Positions 17,501-26,298 of a DNA stretch of 64,000 nucleotides are shown piece after piece. The notes beneath the pieces were generated by a model. The model saw nothing but the letters and a program-made list of their open reading frames with translations, had not been told where the DNA came from and ran no database searches. Source of the stretch: Conexibacter sp. SYSU D00693 (lineage in GTDB: Bacteria; Actinomycetota; Thermoleophilia; Solirubrobacterales; Solirubrobacteraceae); assembly GCF_017084525.1 (NCBI RefSeq), contig NZ_CP070950.1, forward strand, positions 1,798,001-1,862,000. Direction: 5' to 3'. The position numbers were made by a program, and so were the translations under genes. Position 1 is the stretch's first letter. Every line of letters starts with the position of its first letter.

Positions 17501-17782
17501 CGCCCGCTGCAGGTCGGCGGCCGCCGCGTGCACCAGGTCGCGCTCCCATGGCACTGGGGCTACGGCGGCGACGCGCCCGGCGACAGCGCCAACGACGTCC
17601 TGCACCTGTCGGGCGACCCGAACACGAACATCGAGACGACCAAGGCGCTGACGTGCGACGTGCGCGCGGGCCGGCGGACCTCGGCGCGCACCTCGATCGT
17701 GCACCGGGCCGAGGCCGGGCACAGCGAGGTCGGCCACGACCACCCCGCCGAGCAGCCGAAGATCGGACCGAGCAAGGCATGA
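14534..17782 (+). CDS. fdnG: Formate dehydrogenase alpha subunit, selenocysteine-containing
   Basis: The gene encodes 1082 residues when the in-frame TGA at 15098-15100 is read as selenocysteine (residue 189). The flanks fit FdnG-type enzymes: MGAVQIENQARI before, and HSSTVPGLGTSFGRGGATDN then AEAHPVGFRWAMKARERGAK after. CPYCAVGC plus a later CPKG near residues 50-95 bind a 4Fe-4S cluster; the rest is the molybdopterin-dinucleotide oxidoreductase fold, ending with the molydopterin-binding domain. It oxidises formate to CO2 at Mo or W. No twin-arginine signal is visible at the N terminus, unlike E. coli FdnG. The stop overlaps the next ATG. Confidence 0.95.
15098..15100 (+). other. In-frame TGA read as selenocysteine
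   Basis: The codon follows ...NQARI and precedes HSSTVPGLG, exactly where FdnG/FdhF enzymes carry Sec or Cys. The same frame stays open and conserved on both sides, and tRNA-Sec, selA, selB and selD are encoded within 10 kb. Read as a stop, it would leave a 188-residue fragment. Confidence 0.95.
15101..15137 (+). promoter_or_regulatory. Bacterial SECIS element
   Basis: GGTCCCC (15112-15118), loop GGTCT (15119-15123) and GGGGACC (15124-15130) form a perfect 7-bp stem. The apical GGUCU loop is the one seen in E. coli fdhF-type SECIS elements, and it begins 19 nt after the TGA, the normal distance. SelB would bind this hairpin to deliver Sec-tRNA. The lower stem is imperfect. Confidence 0.93.
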
Positions 17783-18822
17783 GCCCCGTCGTCCCCGTCC
17801 CCCACGCGCCGCCGTCCGAGGTCTCCGTCCGCCGCGACGGCGCCCAGCGGATGGGCTTCTTCACCGACACGACGGTGTGCATCGGCTGCAAGGCGTGCGA
17901 GGTCGCCTGCAAGCAGTGGAACGACCTGCCCGCCGACGGGTCGGTCTTCCGCCGCGGCGGCTCGTACGACCACACGGGGTCGCTGGGCGCGGCGACGTGG
18001 CGCCACGTGCGCTTCGTCGAGGAGCTCGAGCCGGCCGACGCCGAGCTGCCCGACCTCGTGGCGATCGCCGAGGGCAAGGGGCTGGCGTCGGACTCGGTCG
18101 ACGTCGACGGCGAGGGCGCGCCGGTCGACGTCGCGGCCGCGGTCCGGGACATGAGCCGCTGGGTGTTCATGTCCGACGTCTGCAAGCACTGCACGAACGC
18201 GGGCTGCATGGACGCGTGCCCGACGGGCGCGCTCGTGCGCACGGAGTTCGAGACGGTGGTGCTCCAGGCCGACGTCTGCAACGGCTGCGGCTACTGCATC
18301 CCCTCCTGCCCGTTCGGCGTGGTGGACCGCGACCACGACGACGGGCGCGCCGCCAAGTGCACCCTCTGCTACGACCGCCTCCAGGACGGGCTCGAGCCGG
18401 CGTGCGCGAAGGCCTGCCCGACGGACTCGATCCAGTTCGGCCCCTACGACGAGCTCGTCGACGTCGCGCGACGGCGCGTCACCAAGCTCCACGAGAAGGG
18501 GCGCACGAGCGCCTACCTCTACGGCGCGGGCGACATGGAGGACGAGCAGCTGGCCGGCGGCCTGGGCGCGTTCTTCCTGCTCACCGAGCCGCCGGAGCGC
18601 TACGGGCTGCCCGCGCAGGCCGACTCGCCGATCCAGGAGAACGTCGTGCCGGCGACGCTCGCGGCCATGGGCGCCGGGCTCGCGGCGGCCGCCGGCGTGG
18701 CCGCGGCGTTCGTCCTGCCCCGCCGCCACGACACCTCGAAGGTCGTGGCCGGGCTGGCGCTCGCCTCGGGCGTGGCCGAGCTCGTGACGGACTGGCGGCG
18801 CTCGCGGAGGCGCGCGGCGTGA
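17779..18822 (+). CDS. fdnH: Formate dehydrogenase beta subunit, four 4Fe-4S clusters
   Basis: The 347-residue protein begins at ATG 17779, overlapping the alpha-subunit stop. It has four cysteine clusters of the FdnH/HybA type: CIGCKACEVACKQW, CKHCTNAGCMDACP, CNGCGYCIPSCPFG and CTLCYDRLQ...CAKACP. A C-terminal hydrophobic segment (VVPATLAAMGAGLAAAAGVAAAFVL) would anchor it to the membrane, as in FdnH. It carries electrons from the alpha subunit to the membrane subunit. The last residues are basic. The stop overlaps the GTG of the NrfD-like gene. Confidence 0.93.
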   Translation: MSPVVPVPHAPPSEVSVRRDGAQRMGFFTDTTVCIGCKACEVACKQWNDLPADGSVFRRGGSYDHTGSLGAATWRHVRFVEELEPADAELPDLVAIAEGKGLASDSVDVDGEGAPVDVAAAVRDMSRWVFMSDVCKHCTNAGCMDACPTGALVRTEFETVVLQADVCNGCGYCIPSCPFGVVDRDHDDGRAAKCTLCYDRLQDGLEPACAKACPTDSIQFGPYDELVDVARRRVTKLHEKGRTSAYLYGAGDMEDEQLAGGLGAFFLLTEPPERYGLPAQADSPIQENVVPATLAAMGAGLAAAAGVAAAFVLPRRHDTSKVVAGLALASGVAELVTDWRRSRRRAA

Positions 18823-20039
18823 GCGGCCACGAGGACCGTCACGCCGGGCGGCGGATGGCGCGCTCGCGCCGGGCCGCCAAGGCGCGCGCGGACGCGGCGC
18901 ACGAGGTGCGCGACATGACGCCCGCCGTCGGCAAGGCGGGCGAGCCGGCGTCGTGGGAGCGCGCGCAGGAGGGCGCGCCCGTCGCGCTGCACATCGGCCA
19001 GTGGGAGGACGGGCGCTGGTCCTACCTCTTCGGCGAGGACACGCAGTACGCCGCGGCCGAGGCCGACGAGGAGGCGATCGTCGCGGCGTCCCGGGCGGCG
19101 CGCGAGGGCCCGCCGCCCGCGCTCGTCCAGGGCCCGATGATGAAGGCGCCGGTGTGGACGTGGGAGGTCCCGGTCTACTTCTGGTTCGGCGGGATGGCGG
19201 CGGGCGCGTCGTTCGTCGCGCTGGCCTGCGACCTCGCGGGCGACGAGCGCTCGGCGCGGATCGCGCGGCGCGTCGCGGTGGCGGCGCTCGGCCCGTCCCC
19301 GCCGCTGCTCGTCATGGACCTCGGGCGCCCCGAGCGCTTCTACAACATGCTGCGGATCTTCAAGGTCCGCTCGCCGATGTCCATGGGCGCCTGGGCGCTC
19401 AGCGCGTTCGGCGGCCTGGCCACGGCCGCGGCGGGCGCGGACCTGCTGGGGCGCCGGCGAACCGCGAAGGCCCTCGGCGCGGCCAACGCGGTCGTGGGCG
19501 GCTACCTGGGCTCGTACACCGGCGTCCTGCTCGCCTCGACGGCGGTGCCGGTGTGGGCGCGCTCCCGGCTGTTCCTCGGGCCGATCTTCGTGGCGACGGC
19601 GACGCTCACCGGCGCATCGACGACGCGACTCGTGCTCGTGGCGAGCGGGCTCGAGGAGGGCCACCCGACGCGCGAGGCGCTCGGGCGGGTCGAGAGCGGC
19701 GCGATGGTCGCCGAGCTCCTGCTCTCCGAGGTCAACGAGCGCCGGCTCGGGCGGTTGGCCTCCGTGCTCGAGGAGGGCGAGGGCGCGCGGTGGTTCAAGC
19801 GCGCGAAGTGGCTGGCGCGCGCCGGCATGGGGCTGCGCTTCGCCCGGCGGCGCGGCGGCCCCTGGACGCACCACGTGGCGAGCTGCTGCTACCTGGCGGC
19901 GGCGCTGTGCTTCCGCTTCGCGTGGGTGCGCTCGGGACCGTCGTCGGCGGGCGACGACGAGGCGGTCGCCCGGATGGCGCGGGCTCACGCGACCGCCGGC
20001 GAACCGGACGCCGACGTCCGCGTGGTGCACCACCGCTGA
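18819..20039 (+). CDS. nrfD: NrfD/PsrC-type membrane subunit of formate dehydrogenase
   Basis: GTG 18819 overlaps the beta-subunit stop, giving 406 residues. After a ~110-residue soluble N-terminal part (HIGQWEDGRWSYLFGEDTQYAA) there are about seven or eight membrane helices, including VYFWFGGMAAGASFVALACD, MGAWALSAFGGLATAAAGAD and GGYLGSYTGVLLASTAVPVW. The sequence fits NrfD, the quinone-facing subunit of many complex iron-sulfur molybdoenzymes, and not the di-haem cytochrome b FdnI. The enzyme should therefore reduce quinone without haem. The long charged N-terminal extension is unusual and unexplained. Confidence 0.88.
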   Translation: MSGHEDRHAGRRMARSRRAAKARADAAHEVRDMTPAVGKAGEPASWERAQEGAPVALHIGQWEDGRWSYLFGEDTQYAAAEADEEAIVAASRAAREGPPPALVQGPMMKAPVWTWEVPVYFWFGGMAAGASFVALACDLAGDERSARIARRVAVAALGPSPPLLVMDLGRPERFYNMLRIFKVRSPMSMGAWALSAFGGLATAAAGADLLGRRRTAKALGAANAVVGGYLGSYTGVLLASTAVPVWARSRLFLGPIFVATATLTGASTTRLVLVASGLEEGHPTREALGRVESGAMVAELLLSEVNERRLGRLASVLEEGEGARWFKRAKWLARAGMGLRFARRRGGPWTHHVASCCYLAAALCFRFAWVRSGPSSAGDDEAVARMARAHATAGEPDADVRVVHHR

Positions 20040-20058
20040 CGCGGGTATCCCCCGCGCC

Positions 20059-20946
20059 ATGTCCTTCAAGAGCCCCCCGGAGGTCGCGAAGGCCGGCGTG
20101 CAGGTGGGCGCCCAGAAGGCCGGGCTGTCCTGGGACAAGGCGGTCGTCGCCGGCTTCCTCGCCGGGGCGTACATCGCCTTCGCCGGCATGCTCGCCGTCG
20201 TCACCTCGGCGGGGATGGACCCGCAGGTCTGGGGCGGCGTCCAGACGCTCGTCACGGGCGGCGTCTTCACCCTGGGCCTCGTGTTGGTGGTGGTCGCGGG
20301 CTCCGAGCTGCTCACGGGCAACATGGCGCTCGTGCCGCTGGCCGCGCTGGGCCGGCGGGTGCGGCTCTCCCAGCTCGTGCACAACCTGAGCTTCGTGCTC
20401 ATCGGCAACCTCCTGGGCTCGCTGTTCGTCGCGTACTTCCTCGCCAAGGAGACGGGCGTCATCACCGCGCAGGCGCCGCTCGAGCGCCTCGGGGAGATCG
20501 CCACCGCCAAGGGCCTGACCGAGAGCGACTGGCAGATCTTCCTGCGCGCGGTCGGCTGCAACTGGCTCGTCTGCCTCGCCGTCTGGATGGCGCTGTCGGC
20601 CGAGGACGTGGCCGGCAAGGTCCTGGCCATCTTCTTCCCGATCATGGCCTTCGTCGCCATGGGCTTCGACCACGTCGTGGCGAACATGTTCTTCCTGCCG
20701 GCGGCGATCTTCGCCGACGTGCCGGGCGTCGACTGGGGCCACGCGCTGGAGAACTGGGCCTTCGCCTTCCTGGGCAACTTCGTCGGCGCGGGCGTCTTCG
20801 TCGCGACGAGCTACTGGTACCTCTACGTCAAGCCCGAGCAGGGCGAGGCGAGCGGCGGCGGGACGCGGGCCGAGGGCGACGGGCACGGCGACGGCCGCGT
20901 CGCGCGCGACGAGCGCACGACGGCGAGCTCGAGCGCTACCGCGTAG
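20059..20946 (+). CDS. focA: Formate/nitrite transporter family channel
   Basis: The 295-residue protein has the FNT fold: [22 protein letters not shown] (TM1), [15 protein letters not shown] (the omega-loop signature after TM2b), [27 protein letters not shown] and a second half with [14 protein letters not shown] containing the conserved His. It would import formate for the dehydrogenase encoded 19 bp upstream, although nitrite or hydrosulfide transport is possible from family alone. The C-terminal tail is Glu/Gly/Asp rich. Its 3' end overlaps the convergent selA by 11 bp. Confidence 0.9.
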   Translation: MSFKSPPEVAKAGVQVGAQKAGLSWDKAVVAGFLAGAYIAFAGMLAVVTSAGMDPQVWGGVQTLVTGGVFTLGLVLVVVAGSELLTGNMALVPLAALGRRVRLSQLVHNLSFVLIGNLLGSLFVAYFLAKETGVITAQAPLERLGEIATAKGLTESDWQIFLRAVGCNWLVCLAVWMALSAEDVAGKVLAIFFPIMAFVAMGFDHVVANMFFLPAAIFADVPGVDWGHALENWAFAFLGNFVGAGVFVATSYWYLYVKPEQGEASGGGTRAEGDGHGDGRVARDERTTASSSATA

Positions 20947-22296
20947 TCGCCCGGGAGACGGCGCCGGCGGCGAGGTCCACCTCGTCGTCGGCGAGGGTCC
21001 GCGGGTCGACGAGCACGCGGGCGTCCTGGATGCGCGCGAGCAGCGGCGGGTCGCCCGCGCGCAGGGCGGCCGCCAGGGCGCCGGGCCCGTCGGGGTGCTC
21101 GAGCACGACGGCGGGGCCGGGCAGCTCGAGCAGCGGCAGCGCACCGCCGCCGACCTTCGCGACGGCCTCGACCACCGCGCCGCCGGTGGCGGTGGCCAGG
21201 CGCTGCGCGCGGTCGCGCAGCGTGGCGTCGTCGACGGTGAGCATCGCCAGGACGGGGACCTCGCGGCGGGCGAGCTCGGGGTCGCGGTGCAGCGCCAGCG
21301 TGGCGGCCAGCGCGGCGAGCGGCAGGCGGCCCACGCGCAGGGCGCGAGCCAGCGGGTGGCGGCGGCAGGCGCTGATGGCCTCGGCGGTCCCCACGAGGAT
21401 CCCGGCCTGCGGGCCGCCGAGGAGCTTGTCGGCGCTGAAGGTCGTCAGGGCGGCGCCGGCGGCGACCGAGTCGCGGGCGGTGGGCTCGTCGCGCAGGACG
21501 TCGAGACCCCGCCGCAGGACGCCCGAGCCCAGGTCGTCGACGACCGGCACGCCGAGCGTGCACAGCGCCGCGACGTCGACGTCCTCGACGAAGCCCAGCG
21601 TGCGGAAGTTCGAGGGGTGCACGCGCAGGACGACGTCGGCGCCGTCGTCGACCGCGGCGCGGAAGTCGGCCAGCCGGGTGCGGTTGGTCGTGCCCACCTC
21701 GACCAGCCGGGCGCCGGCCTGGCGCACGACGTCCGGGATGCGGAAGCCGCCGCCGATCTCGACGAGCTGCCCCCGCGAGACGGCGATCGACCGGCCGGGT
21801 CCGCCGAGCGCCGCGGCGGCCAGCAGGACGGCGGCGGCGCCGTTGTTCACGACGAGCGCGTCCTGCGCGCCGGTGAGCTCGGCCAGCAGCGGCGCCACGT
21901 GCGCGTCGCGCGCGCCGCGCCGGCCGGCGCCGAGGTCGAGCTCGAGGTCGACGTAGCCGCGAGCGGCCTCCGCGGCCGCCCGCGCGGCGACCTCCGCCAG
22001 CGGCGCCCGGCCGAGGTTCGTGTGGACGACGACGCCCGTGCCGTTGAGCACCCGGCGCGGCGCGGGCCGCAGGCGCTCGCGCACACGGGCGACGAGGTCG
22101 GGCTCGTCCTGCGCGCCGTCCAGCAGCTCCGCCCGCCGCGCCTCCAGCACCGCCCGCGCCGCGGCGACCGCCTGGGCCGCCGTCACGGCAGGCGTCGGAC
22201 GCCCGTCGGGGCGGCCGGTGTCAGACACCTGCTGTGCGAGGGCGTCGACGGCGGGCAGCGAGCGCAGGCGGGCGCGGAGCTCGTCGGGCGGCGCGC

Positions 22297-22300
<4 letters not shown>
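20936..22300 (-). CDS. selA: L-seryl-tRNA(Sec) selenium transferase SelA
   Basis: The 454-residue PLP enzyme converts Ser-tRNA(Sec) to Sec-tRNA(Sec) using selenophosphate. Seen are [18 protein letters not shown] (residues ~90-107), the PLP lysine in [15 protein letters not shown], and [15 protein letters not shown]. Length and order match bacterial SelA. The ATG overlaps the selB stop by 4 bp, so the two are coupled. Residues 25-29 (VSDTG) are encoded by a perfect 13-bp palindrome of a type that recurs in this locus. Confidence 0.96.
22217..22229. repeat. 13-bp palindrome inside selA
   Basis: GGTGTC-A-GACACC is a perfect inverted repeat around a single central A, within the selA N-terminal coding region. 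It shares the GGNGYC-N-GRCNCC pattern with palindromes in selB and in the gene at 42992. Confidence 0.6.
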
Positions 22301-23814
<1,514 letters not shown>

Positions 23815-23821
23815 GGCGCAG

Positions 23822-23913
23822 CGGAGCGGCGAAGGAGTCGAACCTCCCCGGCGCGGTCGACGCGCCGCCAACGGCTTTGAAGGCCGTTCGGGGCACCGGC
23901 CCCGGGCCGCTCC
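23822..23913 (-). tRNA. selC: tRNA-Sec (UCA anticodon)
   Basis: The 92-nt gene folds with an 8-bp acceptor stem (GGAGCGGC pairing with GCCGCTCC), a 5-bp T stem with loop TTCGACT, a long variable arm (GGCGCG pairing with CGCGCC) and anticodon loop CTTCAAA giving UCA. The 8+5 arrangement and G discriminator are typical of bacterial tRNA-Sec. CCA is not encoded. It lies 16 bp behind selD and only 7 bp before the selB start codon, so it is probably released from a common transcript. Confidence 0.95.
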
Positions 23914-23929
23914 ACGGCGAGGCGGGGCC

Positions 23930-24952
23930 TCACCGGACGCGGATGGTGCCAGGCGCGCCCTCGACGAGCCGCCCGACGACGGTGCCCGGGAGCGTCGCGG
24001 CGACGTCTGGCGCCGCGGCGGCGAGCAGGCCGCCCGAGGTCGTGGCGTCGCACACCAGCCTGGCCCGCCAGGGCGCGACGGCGTCGTCGATCGCCGCGAA
24101 CGTCGCCGCCCACTCGGCGTTGCGCGCGCTGCCGCCCGAGACGGCGGACGCGTCGGCCAGGAGCGCCTCGACGCCGTCGATCGCCGGCACGGCGTCCGCA
24201 TCGACCTCCGCCGCGACGCCCGACTCGCGTGCGAGGTTGTGCACGTGGCCGAGCAGGCCGAAGCCGGTCACGTCGGTCATCGCCCGCACGCCGGCACCCA
24301 CCGCGGCCTCGGCCGCCGCCGCGTTGAGCTGCACCATGACGTCGACCGCCGCCTGCAGCAGCGCGTCGTCGGCGGCGCCGCGCTTGCGCGCCGTCACGAT
24401 CGCGCCGACGCCCAGCGGCTTGGTCAGCACGAGCACGTCGCCCGGGCGCCCCGCCGCGTTCGTCGTCATCCGCTCGGGGTCGACGATCCCGGTCACGGCC
24501 AGGCCGTACTTCGGCTCGGCGTCCTTGATCGAGTGGCCGCCGACGACCGACGCGCCCGCGGCCGCCACGACGTCGAGCCCGCCGCGCAGCACGTCGCGCA
24601 GGACGTCGGGACCGAGCTGCTCGAGCGGGAAGGCGACGACGTTGAGCGCCGTCACCGGCGTGCCGCCCATCGCGTAGACGTCGGAGAGCGCGTTGGCCGC
24701 CGCGATGCGCCCGAAGTCGTAGGGGTCGTCGACCACCGGCGTGAAGAAGTCGATCGTCTGCACGAGCGCGAGGTCGTCGCGCAGCCGGAAGACCGCCGCG
24801 TCGTCGCCCGTCGGGGTGCCGACCAGCAGCCGCTCGTCGGTCGCCTGCGGCAGGCCCAGCACGACCGGCAGCACGTCCTGCGCGGCGAGCTTGCAGCCGC
24901 ACCCCGCTCCGCTGGCCAGCGACGTGAGCGGCACGGCGGGCGTGGTGGCCAT
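23930..24952 (-). CDS. selD: Selenide, water dikinase SelD
   Basis: The 340-residue protein makes selenophosphate from selenide and ATP, the selenium donor for SelA. SGAGCGCKL (C18, K21 when started at ATG 24952) is the active-site motif, in the cysteine form. GDDAAVF, DPYDFGRIAAANALSDVYAMGG and VVGGHSIKDAEPKYGLAVTG are conserved AIRS-fold segments. I chose ATG 24952 over an upstream GTG because a TAGCCT -10 hexamer lies 7 nt before it. It heads the selD-selC-selB-selA cluster. Confidence 0.96.
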   Translation of the reverse strand: MATTPAVPLTSLASGAGCGCKLAAQDVLPVVLGLPQATDERLLVGTPTGDDAAVFRLRDDLALVQTIDFFTPVVDDPYDFGRIAAANALSDVYAMGGTPVTALNVVAFPLEQLGPDVLRDVLRGGLDVVAAAGASVVGGHSIKDAEPKYGLAVTGIVDPERMTTNAAGRPGDVLVLTKPLGVGAIVTARKRGAADDALLQAAVDVMVQLNAAAAEAAVGAGVRAMTDVTGFGLLGHVHNLARESGVAAEVDADAVPAIDGVEALLADASAVSGGSARNAEWAATFAAIDDAVAPWRARLVCDATTSGGLLAAAAPDVAATLPGTVVGRLVEGAPGTIRVR

Positions 24953-24959
24953 GCGCCGC

Positions 24960-24965
24960 AGGCTA
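24960..24965 (-). promoter_or_regulatory. Candidate -10 element (TAGCCT) for selD
   Basis: On the minus strand TAGCCT ends 7 nt before the selD ATG, consistent with a leaderless transcript that would also cover tRNA-Sec, selB and selA. Confidence 0.4.
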
Positions 24966-25014
24966 CCCAGCGCCTTCACGCTTGCCCGCCGCGCAGGTGG
25001 GCAGGATGGCGCCC

Positions 25015-25662
25015 ATGCAGATCGAGCGCTGCCGGGACGCCGAGGAGGCCGCCCTCTACGCCGCCGAGGCCCTCGCCGACGCCGCCCGCCCCGGGGCGAA
25101 CCTCGGCCTCGCGGGCGGCTCCACGCCGATGCGCGCCTACGAGCGCCTCGACGGCCTCGACGACGTCGCCTGGGACGGCGTGCACCTCTGGTACGGCGAC
25201 GAGCGCTGCGTCCCCCACGACCACGAGGACTCCAACCACGGGCAGGTCCGCACGCGGCTGCGCGCCGACGGCGCGGTCTGGCACCCGATGCCCGGCACGC
25301 TCGGCCCGGACGAGGGCGCCAAGGCCTACGCCGACGAGCTGGGGTCCGCGATCCAGGACCTGCTGCTGCTCGGCATGGGGCCCGACGGCCACACCGCGTC
25401 GCTGTTCCCCGAGCACCCGCTCCTGGACGCCACGGGGCTCACGGCCGGGATCAGCGACTCGCCCAAGCCGCCGCCCGAGCGCATCACCCTCACGCTGCCC
25501 TACGTCAACGCCTCGCGGCGGATCGTCCTGCTCGTGACGGGCGAGGAGAAGGCCGCGGCGCTCGCCCGGGTGCTCCGGGGCCCGGACCGCGCGGCGCCGG
25601 CCAGCCTCCTCGCGCGCGACCGCCTGACGATCGTGGCCGACGCCGCCGCGCTCGACGCGTGA
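25015..25662 (+). CDS. pgl: 6-phosphogluconolactonase (DevB/SOL family)
   Basis: The 215-residue protein has the SOL/DevB motifs GLAGGSTPMRAYERL (residues ~33-47), VHLWYGDERCVP and LLGMGPDGHTASLFPEHP. It hydrolyses 6-phosphogluconolactone, the step between zwf and gnd, completing the oxidative branch encoded 11 kb upstream. ATG 25015 is preferred; an in-frame ATG at 25006 would add three residues. The gene is divergent from selD across 62 bp and its stop overlaps the GTG of the next gene. Confidence 0.93.
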   Translation: MQIERCRDAEEAALYAAEALADAARPGANLGLAGGSTPMRAYERLDGLDDVAWDGVHLWYGDERCVPHDHEDSNHGQVRTRLRADGAVWHPMPGTLGPDEGAKAYADELGSAIQDLLLLGMGPDGHTASLFPEHPLLDATGLTAGISDSPKPPPERITLTLPYVNASRRIVLLVTGEEKAAALARVLRGPDRAAPASLLARDRLTIVADAAALDA

Positions 25663-26234
25663 CGCCGACGCACGTCTGGCTGGCGCGCCACGCCGAGACG
25701 GCGTGGTCGATCACGCGCCGTCACACGGGCCGCACCGACCTCCCGCTCACCGAGGACGGCCGCGCCGCCGCCGCGACCCTGCGTCCGGTCCTCGCCGGCC
25801 GCGACTGGTCCCTCGTCCTGTGCTCGCCGCTCCAGCGTGCCCGCGAGACCGCGGACCTCGCCGGGGTCGGCGACCGCGTGCAGCTGCGCGACGACCTGCT
25901 CGAGTGGGACTACGGCGAGGCCGAGGGGCTGACCACCGAGGAGGTCCGCGAGCAGCAGCCCGGCTGGCTGCTGTGGCGCGACGGGGCCCCCGGGGGCGAG
26001 GCGCCCGAGGACGTCACCGCCCGCGCCGACCGCGTGGTGGAGGAGCTCCTGGCGATCGAGGGCGAGGCGCTCGTCGTCGCCCACAGCCACCTCCTGCGCG
26101 TGCTCGCCGCGCGCTGGGTCGAGCAGCCCGCCGCCTTCGGCCAGCGCCTGCCGCTGCCCACCGCCGGGGTCTCCGTCCTGGGCTGGGAGCGCGAGGCCCG
26201 CGCCATCGTGCGCTGGGGCACGCCGCCCGGCTAG
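25659..26234 (+). CDS. Histidine phosphatase superfamily protein
   Basis: The 191-residue protein begins at GTG 25659, overlapping the pgl stop. It has the phosphohistidine motif LARHAETAW (RHA in place of RHG), the second arginine in CSPLQRARETADLAG, LLEWDYGEAEGLT with the acid residue, and VAHSHLLRVLAARW with the second His. Such enzymes dephosphorylate sugars or small metabolites; family members next to pgl could act on sugar phosphates, but the substrate is unknown. Confidence 0.88.
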   Translation: MTPTHVWLARHAETAWSITRRHTGRTDLPLTEDGRAAAATLRPVLAGRDWSLVLCSPLQRARETADLAGVGDRVQLRDDLLEWDYGEAEGLTTEEVREQQPGWLLWRDGAPGGEAPEDVTARADRVVEELLAIEGEALVVAHSHLLRVLAARWVEQPAAFGQRLPLPTAGVSVLGWEREARAIVRWGTPPG

Positions 26235-26298
26235 ACGGACGTACGAGGCTGCGGCGCTCGCAGGACGGAGCCCGCGCCGGGCGGCCGACTACGGGGTC

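Noticed and set aside
23822-23913. A tRNA-Ser gene or degenerate tRNA
   Set aside because: The anticodon is UCA, the acceptor stem has 8 bp and the gene sits between selD and selB, all pointing to tRNA-Sec.
23945-23957. A further GGTGCC-A-GGC palindrome at the selD 3' end
   Set aside because: The right arm is mismatched (GGCGCG), so it is no better than chance in GC-rich coding sequence.
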